A stretch of 64,000 nucleotides of DNA from Amphiura filiformis (taxonomy: Eukaryota; Echinodermata; Ophiuroidea; Amphilepidida; Amphiuridae). The notes beneath the pieces were generated by a model. It searched no databases. It saw only the letters and a program-made list of their open reading frames with translations, and was not told the origin of the DNA. Shown here piece after piece: positions 20,716 through 32,595 of this stretch. Every line of letters starts with the position of its first letter. Within the stretch, counting starts at the first letter, position 1. The position numbers and the translations under genes were made by a program. Location of the stretch: contig NC_092641.1 of NCBI RefSeq assembly GCF_039555335.1, positions 33,939,548 through 34,003,547 of the forward strand. The letters run 5' to 3'.

Positions 20716-21591
20716 TCACTTGCTGAAGGTGTGAAGATGACTCTGCCAACATTTTCAACAGATATTGAGGCTTTACTCCACACAGACCAACTGTGAGCAG
20801 GGATGGACCACATAATAGAGCAAACAGCTTACTGGGTTTGGGGACATGGAAACATGAAAGACAGATATGACTATGATGACTTTGGAGCAAGAATGGTTGC
20901 TAAATACCTCCTTTTAATTAATTCTGTAAAAGTGACCATGAAATCTAATAACAGTCCAGGGGAATAGCAAGGTGATGAAAACAAGAACAACAATGAAACC
21001 TTCAATGGAAAACTCTGAACAAGTACTTGAAGGCATCTACTCAAGGACGTGTCTCTGCAACTCAACCAGAGCAACTCCAACATTTTTATAGTTGTATAAT
21101 ATTTACATTTTTGTGTACAAAGGCCTGCATGTGCTTTGAAGTTATATTAACTTGTAAGCTAGTAAGGTTTCCGTCAGTAGATTAGGTTATTAACTAATTT
21201 AAAATCTATTTAATTAGTTTTGCTTTCTTTGGTCAAGCTCTTGCCAAGCTGGTACATGGACTGACACGACTCAAGTGTCAGTGTGTGATTTCTTAAGTGA
21301 TGGTGCTCAAATTTATTTAACATTTAAATGCACAAGGTCCCGTTAGCGTTGATGCGTAACCGAGAGTTTCCAAGACCCCCCACCTGTTCCTTAGAAGGGA
21401 GAGTGTCAACAAATGGTATACATGCATATAATCCTTGATTTGAAGACTTTCTGTGCAATTAGAGCAGTTATTATTCACCGGGACAATTCTTGAAGTATCC
21501 AGGTCTGTGGTATGGATGTTATTGCAGCACTGCCCTCTAAATTAGAAGAGGAACATCTAGAGAACCTCTTTACTATGGCCAGTAGCCCTAA
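20716..21591. other. Mostly non-coding stretch
   Basis: A short readable piece at 20,825-20,960 (GHGNMKDRYDYDDFGARMVA, then KYLLLINSVKV) may be a coding scrap of unknown origin. The rest shows nothing I can name. Confidence 0.35.
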
Positions 21592-22300
21592 GTGGTAATC
21601 CAGGGTGTGTCATTGCTTCAATCTGGGCGGACATTCAAAAACTACCAAGGGGTACCAGTAGCCATGGTGACTGATAAGTACACCATAAAGACAGATGATG
21701 GTACACATGTATGTACTATACGGCATTTGAAATGTCAAGGCATTGCTATTAATGGCAAGAGATGTGCCGTTTACAATCGATACAAAGATGACTTGTATAC
21801 GAGGGAACAGCAATAAAAACCCAAATTTATAGGTCATTCAACCTCACATCAGCCATGGTCAAGAAAATTGGAACTCTGAAACAAGACAATATTAATCTCA
21901 GGCAACATGTGCAAAAGCTGAAAGAGCATGTGCAAACTGAAATGACCACTGAGTCAGTTGCAATAGATGGGCCTCAGGGACCATTTGCTAAATGACATTT
22001 TTCATCAGAATTCCACATGATCTTATCCTACAAGCTGGCTCCCCACAACAGCTTCTTTGGGAACAGCAAAAACAATACTTAGCTCTGTCTGATCCGAGAC
22101 AAATGCGTTGGCACCCCAGCATCATTCGTTGGTGCCTAGCCTTATATAGTACATTGCCCGTTGCATATAAGACTATGCGTAAATCTGGATTCATCAAGCT
22201 GCCACACCAGTCAACTTTGTTTGACTACACTCACTTCACAGAGACCCGTAGTGGTATCAATCCAGATAGTTTGGACAGTTTAGTGTCTGATGAGGCATAA
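21592..22300 (+). pseudogene. P-element/THAP-type transposase N-terminal relic
   Basis: The first frame (21,592-21,816) has CTIRHLKCQGIAINGKRCAV and YNRYKDDLY, a degenerate C-x-x-C-x-x-Y-R region. A TAA follows, then a coiled coil in another frame (KKIGTLKQDNINLRQHVQKL). The last frame (21,992-22,300) has LLWEQQKQYLALSDPRQMRW, then HPSIIRWCLALYSTLPVAYK and SGFIKLPHQSTLFDYTHF. The W-x-Q-Q ... M-x-W-H-P-x-I-I-R-W-C-L ... S-G-x-I-x-L-P-x-x-x-T-L-x-D-Y-T-H signature is that of animal P-like transposases, just upstream of their RNase H-like domain. The catalytic domain is absent and two frame breaks are visible. Confidence 0.7.
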
Positions 22301-22452
22301 ATTCACAACGCTAAAAACTATCAATATATTCTTCTAAATCTTCTCCCTGTTAAAGTCTTCATCACCAACGTAAGCTGCCATATTAAAAGTCCACCTTCAA
22401 ATATTCAAAGTATGCTTCATGCATCTCGAAGTACTAGTGGTATTTTGTGTGC

Positions 22453-22724
22453 CATAGTTGCAACAAACATGTTCAGGATGCCGTATCTTTCCACAACTGA
22501 TTCAAATGTTGCCAAAACATCAGAAGCATGTACAAGTGCATTCAGACATCGCGGTGTGATCTATAGGTTTGTTGCGAGCTATTTCCGACATGTGTGTATC
22601 TCCGCTGTGTCACAAAGAACCACACCTCAGAATATCCACTATATGTCTTGTACATGCTTCTGATGTCTTGGCAACGTTTGAAGCAGTTGTGGAAAGATAC
22701 GGCATCATGTTTGTTGCAACTATG
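22453..22724. repeat. 272-bp inverted repeat (hairpin)
   Basis: The left arm (22,453-22,536) begins CATAGTTGCAACAAACATG and ends AGAAGCATGTACAAG. The right arm (22,647-22,724) is its reverse complement with a few changes and one 6-bp gap. The loop is about 110 bp. It abuts the hAT-like element on its right. Confidence 0.9.
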
Positions 22725-23002
22725 CAGGGATGCCAACCTTGCAACTCAAGAAACTGTACTCACAGACCCCAAAAACTGTATTTTGCCATACAAAACTGTA
22801 TTTTTTAGGGAGCGGCGACGGTGCATCGCACATGCAGCCGGGGTCCAGGGGCCGATTAAGGCTCCCTTGGTGGGGTCCAGGGGCAATGGCCCGGTGGTGG
22901 TCGAGGGAGCGAAGCCCCCCGAAGCTGCAGTTTCTACACTGTAAAAACCCTTTTAAGCCCCTTACAGAAGACAAATTTTATAGTTAAAATGCAATTTTCA
23001 AA

Positions 23003-23510
23003 GAGGCTCCATTTTGGAGTTATAGCACTTTTTAATGTCCACTATCCTATACTTAACCATGTACAAGGCATTTTTGAAACTGCTGCACTGGCTTTATTAC
23101 ATGATTTGCATGGCTGGCCTTCATATATATGATGCACTATTACAAACTGATAATTCATTGATTCAAGTGGACCATTCCACCAGAAGTCAAACACCCACCT
23201 CCCCACCCCACCCGGGGCTACTGGTGATTACTATTTTTCACAGCAAGGACAAGGTATGTATCTTCAATAATACGGCGTCCACCGATAACTGAGGCTCCAT
23301 TTTCGAGTTATAGCACTTTTAATGTCCACTTTCATATACTTAACCATGTACAAGGCATTTTTGAAACGGCTGCACTGGCTTTATTACATGATTGGCGTGG
23401 CTGACCTTCATATATATGATGCACAATTTCCTACTAATAATTCATTGATTCAAGTGGTCCATTCCACCAGAACTCAAACACCCACCTCCCCCACCCCCAC
23501 TGGGGTCACC
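23003..23510. repeat. 288-bp tandem duplication inside the hAT-like element
   Basis: The ~220 bp starting GAGGCTCCATTTT(G/C)GAGTTA at 23,003 recur at 23,291 with about 90% identity, including the CATATATATGATGCAC segment and the C-rich end. Confidence 0.92.
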
Positions 23511-23599
23511 TGTGTGGCCTACCTCACATCATAGATACATGCTTGAAACGCTGAAGCATGTTTGAAAAAATATTAATGTGCCGGCACTGCCTGCACCTG

Positions 23600-24110
23600 T
23601 GCACCGTTATTTTTTTTAATGTGCATGCATCATCCGAAAGTCGGCAGTTAGGAAACCATCTTGTAGGCCTATTCTTTTGCACAAATAAATAGTTGACTAA
23701 ATACTTTCAGAAGACATTGCATATGTATCAGTTAGATAGTTAATAAAAATATTAATGTGCATGAACCATCTGAAAGTCAAGAACAAATTATTTCGGAAAC
23801 CATATTGTAGGCCTATTTAAACATGTTAAATATTTTTTAATGTGCATGCATCATCCGAAAGTCGGCAGAAAAACGCTGTAGGAATCCATTTTGTAGGCCA
23901 TTCTTTTGCACCAGTAGAGCTAAATAGTTGACTAAGTACCTTCAGAAGACATTACATAGGTAGCAGTTAGATAGTTAATAAAAATATTAATGTGCATGAA
24001 CCATCTGAAAGTCAAGAGAAAATTATTTCGGAAACCATCTTGATAGGCTTACTAACCATGTTAAATATTTTTTAATGTGCATGCATCATCCGAAAGTCGG
24101 CAGAATGCGT
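23600..24110. repeat. ~230-bp tandem array with alternating half-units
   Basis: AATGTGCATGCATCATCCGA recurs at about 23,618, 23,841 and 24,075. A related half-unit, AATGTGCATGAACCATCTGA, occurs between them at about 23,753 and 23,989. The alternation shows a higher-order repeat that arose from one ancestral half-unit. Confidence 0.9.
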
Positions 24111-24342
24111 GATTAACGGGCAGTGGAGCCCGAACGAAGCCCGATTTTGTTTCAACTTGTTATACGTGAGTGAAATTGACATCAGTCGTTTACGTTTTTT
24201 TTTCTTTGATAGGCTAAACGGAAAATCATATTTTTTGAGGGGAAAACGTAAAATCGTATTTTAAACAAAAAATCGTACAAAATACGGCAAAATCGTACTA
24301 GTTGGCATCCCTGAACTATGGTACAAAAAATAAAAGATGGTT

Positions 24343-24600
24343 GTGTGCATTAATAGTATCATTGCTGTGTTGGAGCGTCAATACCACTGGTATTTTGAGA
24401 TGAACATAACTGATCAACTTGTAGAGGAGACACTTGCAGCAAGAAACCACAACATCAATGCTGAAGAAGTCATGGGGAATGTTCAATGCGGGAAAAGAGA
24501 GGGCTAAAAATGTCAACCTTGACTTCCTGATGGCCAGAATGCGTGCCAAGAAAAATCATGTGGTGCTCTAATTTCATGAAATGAGTGAGTAAAAAAGTGA
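24343..24600 (+). pseudogene. Second relic of the transposase-like family at 6,222-8,671
   Basis: The frame reads IAVLERQYHWYFEMNITDQL, then AARNHNINAEEVMG. After a one-base shift it continues MFNAGKERAKNVNLDFLMAR. The corresponding stretch of the longer gene reads VEVLERQYERYFGIDVSEVL and ARCHNIDAETVMGMFSAAK (7,960-8,110). Residue-by-residue similarity over about 60 residues shows common ancestry and marks this region as conserved in the family. Only this fragment survives. Confidence 0.72.
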
Positions 24601-24757
24601 GCAAGATATAACATGAGCTATCAAGAGAGGCAGACAGGTGAGAAAAGTGGACAAACAAAAGCAGGATGATGTCAAAAGGGAACTCTCACAACGAGTCCAG
24701 CTGAATATAATTTGATGAAAGGACTAATACACTAGCCCTCAGAAAGTTCTCTGCGAC

Positions 24758-25222
24758 AAAGTATGCCAGAATCTTTTATAGGATTTTTAAAGAATTTTAT
24801 AGAAAGAGCTGCATTATTATTGATTGTACAGAGATTTTCATAGAACAACCAAGTGATTTGCTGGTCCGGGCCCAATACAATCATCATAACCCAATTAAAA
24901 TCTGATCGGAATTACGCCGCAAGGTACGGTATTCTTCTTGAGCAAAAGCTGGGGAGGTAGAGTTTCTGACAAGGAAATTACTGAGATTTTCATAGAACCA
25001 AGTGATTTGCTGGCCTGAGCCCAGACGTGGTCACAATACAAACATCATAACACAATTAAAATTCTGATCGGAATTAGGCCGCAAGGTACAGTATCCTTCT
25101 TGAGCAAATTTTGTGGCGGTAGAGTTTCTGACAAGGAAATTACTGAAACTAGTGGACTTTTACAACATTTACAGCCTGGGGACTTAATCATCGCCAATAG
25201 TGGATTCACCATTACCTTCAAA
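24758..25222 (+). pseudogene. DDE_4-type (Harbinger/ISL2EU-like) transposase relic with internal duplication
   Basis: The relic reads [28 protein letters not shown] (first catalytic Asp in D-C-T-E at about 24,820), [37 protein letters not shown] and [10 protein letters not shown]. The pattern I-I-D-C-T-E ... Y-K-x-H-N-T-x-K ... G-G-R-x-S-D ... A-D-R-G-F is that of DDE_4 superfamily transposases. In the last motif the catalytic Asp is changed to Asn (A-N-S-G-F). A ~150-bp segment from GAGATTTTCATAGAAC to GACAAGGAAATTACTGA occurs twice in tandem (24,831-24,985 and 24,986-25,145), and the first copy has its own small deletions. The enzyme is dead. Confidence 0.8.
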
Positions 25223-27660
25223 ATTTCAGTGGCGTAGCATCATAGGGGTAGGGGGTTACATATCCCCCAATCAATTGCAAAATGTAGAGAATCTAATAGG
25301 AAAATTGTCAAAAAATGGCTCATGCCCCCATCATGTTTGGTGCGCCCCACCCCAACATTTCAAATGTCACCACCACATCTCTCGATCCAAGTTTAACTCT
25401 CAGTTAGTGTTGCTCCTTATCCCCCTGCAAGAGCCAGTCTACATGTAGCATTTGATACCATAGTGATAGGAAAATGTGATATTTTCATCGCATATTTATA
25501 ATTGAACAGATTCCATCATTCAATTTTTCATTGAGTAAATTCTATAGAATAATTTACCAAATAAATTATCCTCAAATAAATTCCAACAAATTTAAATTCA
25601 TAAATTTAACCAACTAAAATTTCATTCACTAAATTTCATTGACCATATTTCATTGCATTTTTGTCCAATCAGCCTTTTTATGTCATTCATACATGTGGGC
25701 CTAATAAACACATACATGATTGGGCATACAAACTGCCTTTAGAGAGCAAAACTTTCATCATTAAATGGCGGCAAGTGCATGTACTACAGGTAGTAAATAG
25801 TCGGTCTTCAATTTAAAACTTAAACTTGAAGAATAGGAAAACTTATGATATGAAAGCAGCCAGTGTGGGTACTAGTATTCAACAGACAGGTCATAATCCA
25901 ACATGGCATGCTGTGCAATATCATCACCAGATACAGAAATAATCACCTAAAAATACACCCAAGAATTTGCAGAAATTACACTAGAAATCAGTATAGGGAG
26001 GTTCAATTCACTGATGGAAGGCTTATGTAGATAATGTGACAACCTTAAATTTTAAGGATTTCAAAATGCAGTAGAGCCAGTACTAAATTATTACATGGGC
26101 ACGAGTCATTTTCATCAGGTACATGAAATCATAACTAAACAATAATGTAACAAACATAATTTAGGTAAGAATTTCTTAATCCTCACCATGGGCTTATACT
26201 TACATGTACTACTTAGGTTACGTGGCAAATAAAACAATATTTCTTCAAATTAAAATTACAATTTCACAGCTAGGCAATACCTTCGCTTCATATGTAGTGC
26301 TAGATTTGTATAACATTTAATATTATGTCATACTTTGAGATGTATAAAATATATAATGAAGATATTGTCAAATGGCTATAGGGCAGCTTTGCCGTAGGGA
26401 CATCTTGCACTGTATCACAATAGCTCTATTGTGATAGGTCCGTCTTGTTTACCAATCAAAGTAAAGATATTGCCCAGTATTAACTTTACAAAACAAACTT
26501 TTTCCTGTGTCTCTCACAAATTTCCATCTTGCTAAGTTTGCATTCCATCAAAGTTGGCTTGCATCATGTAAATGTCAGAGTCTGGCATGGCCAAATATTC
26601 CTGTTACAGTTAAAATAACCTGGGGAAGACAAAGTGCAAACAAAAGAATATTATTTATTTGTGCGAAGCTGTATACTTTTCCTTAAACAGTGGTGAAGAC
26701 AAAACATTTGCTGTTGAGAGGATTAAGTCGTCTGGATGAGCCTATTTCCAGGGATGAGAATGCTTATTTTTTTAACTGCCTGAAAAAGCATGCGAATTTG
26801 GCCTTAAGGCCCAAAACAAGCTGAAAAAATAAAATAAACTGCATAAATCTGGACAACAAAACTGCCTGAATTCCAGCAAAAGCCTGAAAATTCTCATGTC
26901 TGTATTTCAGATTTGTATACACAACCTTCTGAATTATGACTTTCTGGCACAAAACTGCTATAAAAGTCACAAATAATGCTTAGAAATTCAGCTGGAATTT
27001 CAACAAAACCCTATGAAAGACACAGCTTAAATCAGGTAAATGTCCCATTTAAGACAAATGACCCATAAACCTAACCCCTAACCCTAATTTAGAGCATATG
27101 GTGATGTTTCTGTCTTAAATGACACATCTACCTTAAATTGTGACTTGCAATCAGGGTTAAATAGTTATATAGTGTCATTTTGGTTCAATATTTTGGACAG
27201 ACATCACTTTAAAAAAAATTTTTTGAAAGTTACCTTAAATAGCCAAGTGCATCATGTCAGGTTCCCATCTTCAAAACAGGTGGATCTTCTCTCTCCAATT
27301 ATTATAAGTTACCTGCAATAAATAAACAACAATAATATAATTTGACATGTGCTGTGCTATCATGCAATATTGAAAAAATGTGTATTTGAGATAAGGCTGG
27401 CAGAATGTTGTTCAGTTTATCCCAGCAATCATGGTTTTATGTAGGGAGCCAGGTCCCTTCCATCCAGTAACATTTGACACATTTCCCCCATCCCAAACTT
27501 GTCCCTGTTTCTGAACCAGAGCTTGTCCCTTTCCATCTGAGATATACATACTTACTTTATCTGATCATATCCATTACAGAGTTGAATCAATGTAAAGTTT
27601 AACCAATTTCTCACAACTTACTTGTTTAGCTGTGGTGGCCTGCGTTACAGAGTTGTTCTC
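25223..27660. other. Non-coding stretch downstream of the minus-strand gene
   Basis: No gene recognised. CAGTGGCGTAGC at 25,227 looks like an hAT terminal motif, but no partner end was found. An A/T-rich AAATT-type tract lies at 25,510-25,660. The 3' untranslated region of the minus-strand gene ending at 27,661 should begin at the right end of this stretch. Confidence 0.45.
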
Positions 27661-27794
27661 TTATTGTGCTTTTTCAATGAGTTGATCAAGATGTTGCAGC
27701 TGCTGCTCGTATTCTGCTCGGCGGCGGCGTAACATTTGTAGCAGCTCATCATCTCCAAATGCCCCATCTGATGATGTAGATTCACTGTCATCAT
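27661..27794 (-). CDS. Last coding exon of minus-strand host gene
   Basis: The acceptor TTTTGTGACAG| precedes ATGATGACAGTG. With the lone G left by the previous exon, the frame reads DDDSESTSSDGAFGDDELLQ, then MLRRRRAEYEQQLQHLDQLI and EKAQ, ending at TAA (27,661-27,663). The end of the protein is an acidic Ser-rich stretch followed by a short amphipathic helix, probably a coiled coil. The phase agrees with exon 30,604-30,730. Confidence 0.82.
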
Positions 27795-27859
27795 CTGTCA
27801 CAAAATGCAAATATTTGATATACGATTAAAAAATCATAACTGGTGGTTTGATTCTCTTA

Positions 27860-29673
27860 GGGCTCATATTGAAATTCCCTTACACAGGAAGGTGTGCGCC
27901 ATCCTGCACCTTTCCTGTGCTAGCCTTCTTTTGTTAAAATCCTGTGTGATTATAACACTGCAATTAGCCACTTAAATTAGAAGCGCGCTTTCCTGGGTTG
28001 TGCGATGAGCCGATTAGTTCAATTAGTTCAACAATCAATAAAATTGCCAGTCTTTGATAAACTTTTATTATAATCCTTGTCACCAGACCACTTCAAAAGG
28101 CAGGGTGTATCACTGATGCATATAATCCATCCGCTTTTATGACCGAGCTTTCCTGAGGCGCTCGCTTAGCGAGGGGAATCCTGCCTTCTTTCTGTGTGAA
28201 AGTAGGTATGTCACAGTGGCTGCACAATAATTCTGCTACACTGTGCATGCAAGCATAACAGTGAATTGAAAAGGGCGCGCTTCAAATTTGGCCAATTTTA
28301 GAAAACATCCATGTCATTAAATGAATTTCTTCATATGCTTCATTTATCCAAATTGTTTAAATTTTTAATATATGGTGTGTGAAGCCTTTCCGAGGCTAAC
28401 ATCGGGTCCTCAAAAATTAAAAATTGTTTTGTTTAAGAGCTACTGACTGTTTTTATGGATTTTTGAAGATCGCTCATAAATCAGTAAATATAGGCCTATT
28501 GAAATAAAGGAACTAACACCATTTAGCTGAAATACTAATCTTTCTTAGCATGTAAATTAATTCCGTCGACAACGAATGAAACACTTCCCTAAAACTAGTT
28601 GAAGCAAAACATTAATCAATGATATTTTTAGGGAGTAATTTTCCAAACCACAATAGCACTAAGCCATTGTGTGTGTCCAAGGCCATACTATTTTTGTATA
28701 CGCGGTACAGTAAAATGGCTATTGCTTTTACTGATTGTCCTCCCATGTTAATCCAGATGACAAAATGTTAATTTAAAGTCTCATTGCAACTGAATTTTAA
28801 TTTTTACTTTTCAGACTTGGCTTTGAGTAATGGTGACACATACCATGTTTACAGTAAAAATTAAAATTATATTCCAGACACCGTCAAAATGTCAAACTTT
28901 TTATTTTTTTTGTATTGTTTTTAAATAATTAACTGCAGTTCATTTATTCAACCTCATAACAGGATCATACTTAAAAAATTTATGATGAATGAACAGACGT
29001 TCATTAAATATTGAAAAAAAAACCTAAAATTACTCATGCCTAATTTGCATAATAAAATCATAAATACATAATTAGCTGTAATTACCTAATTTGAATAATT
29101 AATTACTTTTTGTGTATTTTTTGTTATCAATTGAAAGAACTTTGCATACATATGTGTGCAAAAAAACCCGCACCTTTATATCATGTACGGTTTTCTATTG
29201 GCATCAATTTTGCATATTAATTAGCTGAACTTAGTCATTTTTTGAGATTTAATTTGTCTGCAGATTGGCCGAAATTGCTAAAATAGTATATTTGGTTAAT
29301 TTATTATTATTATTCAATGATAGATTTTTTTAATTTTGTTTTCTGTAACGAAGTCAGGAAAGATAGGCATTTAACATGTGATATTTATATTAACGCTGCT
29401 TTTTCAAGCAAGCGTCCAAATATACCTTCAAAATCTCGAAATGTGCCAATTTTGTCATTACAGCCATTTGTGGCAGGATTTCATTCCATCTACGAGCATC
29501 TTTAAATTGACACTACGTCACAATGCATTGACCGATTTCAATTCTGTTTTTTGATTTTTGATGCTTTAATAAAGCTCAATAATGTAGGAACATTAAATAA
29601 CGTGTTTCTGCTGCGATTATTTTTGAGGTGATATGCCTAGTGAAAGCGTGGTAGGGTATTTCAATATGAGCCA
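27860..29673. mobile_element. 1.8-kb PIF/Harbinger-like non-autonomous element in intron
   Basis: The left end is GGGCTCATATTGAAATTCCC (27,860 on) and the right end is the inverted GGGTATTTCAATATGAGCCA (to 29,673). TTA flanks both (27,857-27,859 and 29,674-29,676), the 3-bp target of PIF/Harbinger. A subterminal hairpin (CACAGGAAGGTG ... CACCTTTCCTGTG) lies at 27,884-27,920. No transposase is visible. The terminal base differs between ends, and the TIR is only about 20 bp, so the superfamily is probable rather than certain. Confidence 0.7.
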
Positions 29674-29676
29674 TTA

Positions 29677-30400
29677 CTTCTAGCGCTAAAAAATTGCTCT
29701 GATTACTATCACTTGTGAATTGTAAATAAAGAGTATCACATCACATGTATAACTACAATGTCATCATATCTTGGCGTATATTATTCCTCCAGTACTTCAA
29801 ATATAAATTACTAATTATTAAATCAAAGCTGGAAATGAAATGTCAACTCATGATGCTATGTTGCCTTCTGAAACACCTGACTTCTTCAGGCATCAAACTG
29901 ATAGTGATGTAATAGATTCAGGGATTCAATCATGTTTCACCATTGTTCATCACCGTTTAACAATGATGCATCCGTGTCGTCTGTGTGGTTTACTTCGTGA
30001 GGGCAGCTTTAGCATTTCACCCTACACTACTGCAATGTCATGGGTTTCAAGTATTCATGTTGCGTTTAAGCTTTTAAGTGGCCGATTTGATCAGAAGCAA
30101 ATTTGAAACTGAACATTAATATTCATCAAACTTTTCTTGTTAAAATGAAAAATAAAATAACAAATAACAAATAAAATTCAACTTCTGCAATTTTTCATGA
30201 GCAAACATGCAGCATAAATCTAATGGCCATGGGGGAAATTATACAAAACTATTTTTTATTGGGCCTAAACAGTTTTGAATTCACCCATAACTTGATGGTG
30301 AGTAATTTAATACCATTCTCATGCAATTGCTGCATCTTTGATTTACAGGGAATGGAATTCCAAAGAAGTGTATAGGAAGTATTAAAGATAGATTAAAGCT
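29677..30400. other. Intronic non-coding sequence
   Basis: An 88-residue plus-strand frame (29,840-30,106) has no recognisable motif and is likely chance. Confidence 0.4.
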
Positions 30401-30549
30401 ATAATTGAAGACCAAATGAAAAAGTTTGTGTCTGACATCAGGGCAAAGGCGCGATGTGATTGGTTGCTGACCTGCGCAGTACAGCATTTTTGATCTGGTT
30501 GACAGGACGTCATACACAAACTAGTCTTTTTAAGTCGGTCTTCAATTAT
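30401..30549. repeat. 149-bp foldback in intron
   Basis: ATAATTGAAGACC at 30,401 is inverted at 30,537-30,549 (GGTCTTCAATTAT). Pairing extends inward through AAAAAGTTTGTGTCTGAC against GTCATACACAAACTAGTCTT. It is possibly a tiny TIR element. Confidence 0.75.
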
Positions 30550-30603
30550 ACCAACATCCAACACAGGGTAAGGAAAGTCCACAAAACATAACCTATGTCT
30601 TAC

Positions 30604-30730
30604 CATTTGCTGGGATACTACCACTCTGGGTAGAGGGTGAGTGTTGCATGCTGGGAAGAGTATCCACACTGGATTCAGGTGAATGTGTCCCTGGTGTAGG
30701 TGTACTTGTGAATAATCTTGATGATATAAC
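30604..30730 (-). CDS. Internal exon of minus-strand host gene
   Basis: Acceptor CTACTATCCAG| and donor CAAATG|GTAAGA bound 127 bp. The frame starts in phase 0 and reads VISSRLFTSTPTPGTHSPES, then SVDTLPSMQHSPSTQSGSIP and AN, ending in phase 1. The sequence is Ser/Thr/Pro-rich and likely disordered. It joins the exon at 32,596 (phase 0 end) and the exon at 27,794 (two-base start) without breaking the frame. Confidence 0.82.
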
Positions 30731-32595
30731 CTGGATAGTAGTACAGAGAAAAAATATGTTATTACACTTTGGGTACACTGTTCCACCTGCTGGGCCATAT
30801 GGAAGAACAGAGGGATACTTATATTTCGCTCTAAATATGGACGCAGGATAAACATAAATAAACAAACAAACAAACAAACCAACAAACAAACAAAAGAAAA
30901 AAACTTTGAATGTGTGAAACTAGCCATGTATGGATCACTGTGGCTGGTGAAGTAGTGTTAAGGCAGAATTCAAGAGAGGCATATGAGACTTGAACTACAC
31001 TAGCTTCCCGAGAAGAACATCACTCTATTGCCCGTAGTGAGCGTACTACACAGCCTAAACGCAAATGTGGGATCCGATTGGCTGATTCAATCATAGGCCG
31101 GTATTTGATTGTCCAATGTGTGTCAAAGCTCAGTATGGCCCAGAGTAGCGATTTTAGTGAACATAAATTGTCAACGACATCTTCAAGCACATCTTCCAGG
31201 CGTCACTTATTAACAGAGTGCATGCATCAATTAGTGCAAGAGAGTGACCGATTTTCTCTGGAAACTAGTCTAAAGGAGAAAGCAAAGGGAACACCTTATG
31301 TTAAAGGAATGACCTTCCAACTTAAAGGTCCGTAACCCGATCGACAGCATCATCCCCCCGATTTTTTTCATTGTTGATGAGGTTTTGATATCACATAATA
31401 GATACTATTTTTCTCATTACTATTCTGAAATTTGACGCTCCAAGTCGATGTATTTCCGGAGAAATCATGAAACACAGCGGTTTTTACAGGCTACCAGTTG
31501 TTCGCATTTTACACGACACAGGAGTTTTGGGTAGTCATAGAATGAAATCGGAATAGATTCGGAAGACTTCACCCCAGTACCAATTCGTCATCAAAAAATA
31601 CATCAAATAGGCCCCTAATGTCAAACTATAGATGGCGCTATAATGATATAAAACAAAAACAAAAATAAAGAAATACATAAGAGGCGAAATAAATAAGGAA
31701 ACATGACCTATATTGTCAAGCATGATACGAAAAAAAAAAAAAAAAAAATTATGAGAGCACCTCCCCCCCATTAAAAAATTAGTTAAAAAATAAAACAAAG
31801 AAAAATCATAAATATGTGAAAATGTGCATCATATAGCTAAAAATAAAGAAATAATTAAGCGAAGTAAATACAGCATGGGCTATCTTGTCAAGAATGATAA
31901 TGAGCGCAGTGATATGTAATGTTTTTTCAGATTAATCAGTATGAATAGAGGGTATAAAAGTGTACAGGGGCGAGCCGGTTTTCAGTGCCAAGGCGAACAC
32001 TTCCTGTTTCCACCGGGACATGCACTCGGCCGTTGTTTCGGGATGCCTGACCAGAATGCAATTCACACGTACCAGTGTATTGGCTTGCTAATATGCTAAT
32101 TATTCACATTTATGCTGATATTGTTCCCGTTTTCTCACATACATGGATAAAGGGGACAATATTTGACATTGTATGTAAGTTTGAAGAGAATCCATATCCT
32201 AAACCGATAGGGTTACCCCCCTTTAAGGGAAACACTCTCATTTTCAGCACATTTAAGTAGAATTCTTTTGAAAAGTACATATTTTATGAAAATAGTGATC
32301 GGTACAAAAAACTGCATGTATTATTATTCTCAACATAAAATCATGACAATAAAAAAAAAAAAGAGAAAAAGTCATGCCACCTACTTTTTAATTTTATTTT
32401 AAATATTGAGGGAAAATATAACCAGATGCACCAAAAATAAATGTCTTGGGTGCCCCATGCCTTTGCCTTGGTGGTGCCAAATGTGTAAATTCTTCACCAC
32501 GTGATTGCCTTGGTGCCCAAACAAGCTTTAGCTTTAGCTGAATTTACCTGGCTGCCCTAGAAAAAGCCAAAATGAACATTTTACCCTGAACATAC
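30731..32595. other. Intron with plus-strand promoter-like site
   Basis: It contains a short (AAAC)n run at 30,860-30,890, a plus-strand frame at 31,078-31,335 without recognisable domains, and a TATA/initiator pair at 31,953-31,990 (separate entry). No other gene is evident. Confidence 0.45.
31953..31990 (+). promoter_or_regulatory. TATA box plus initiator-like motif
   Basis: TATAAAAG (31,953-31,960) is followed 30 bp later by TTTTCAGTGCC, a good initiator (TCAGT). The spacing is ideal for an RNA polymerase II core promoter, and the downstream 80 bp is relatively GC-rich. No gene is recognised just downstream, so it could drive a non-coding transcript or belong to a decayed retroelement, or be chance. 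Confidence 0.4.

Larger units (their letters stand above)
22725..24313. mobile_element. 1.59-kb hAT-like non-autonomous element
   Basis: The left end begins CAGGGATGCCAAC (22,725) and the right end is GTTGGCATCCCTG (24,301-24,313). The subterminal regions are diverged inverted copies (AAACTGTATTTTGCC... against ...GGCAAAATCGTACTAG). AACTATG lies directly outside both ends, a 7-bp match of the expected hAT duplication. Inside are a copy of the GC-rich repeat (22,840-22,945), a 288-bp tandem duplication and a ~230-bp tandem array. No transposase is encoded. Confidence 0.85.

Noticed and set aside
25227-25260. hAT element starting CAGTGGCGTAGC
   Set aside because: No matching right end or target duplication found, so no element was called.
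27068-27090. Telomere-like CCTAACCCCTAACCCTAA
   Set aside because: Only about three imperfect units; too short to be an interstitial telomere block.
29840-30106. 88-residue plus-strand frame
   Set aside because: No motifs, no splice context, composition like non-coding sequence.
31078-31335. Ser-rich 85-residue plus-strand frame as an exon
   Set aside because: No clear acceptor and donor pair and no recognisable domain, although the composition is protein-like.
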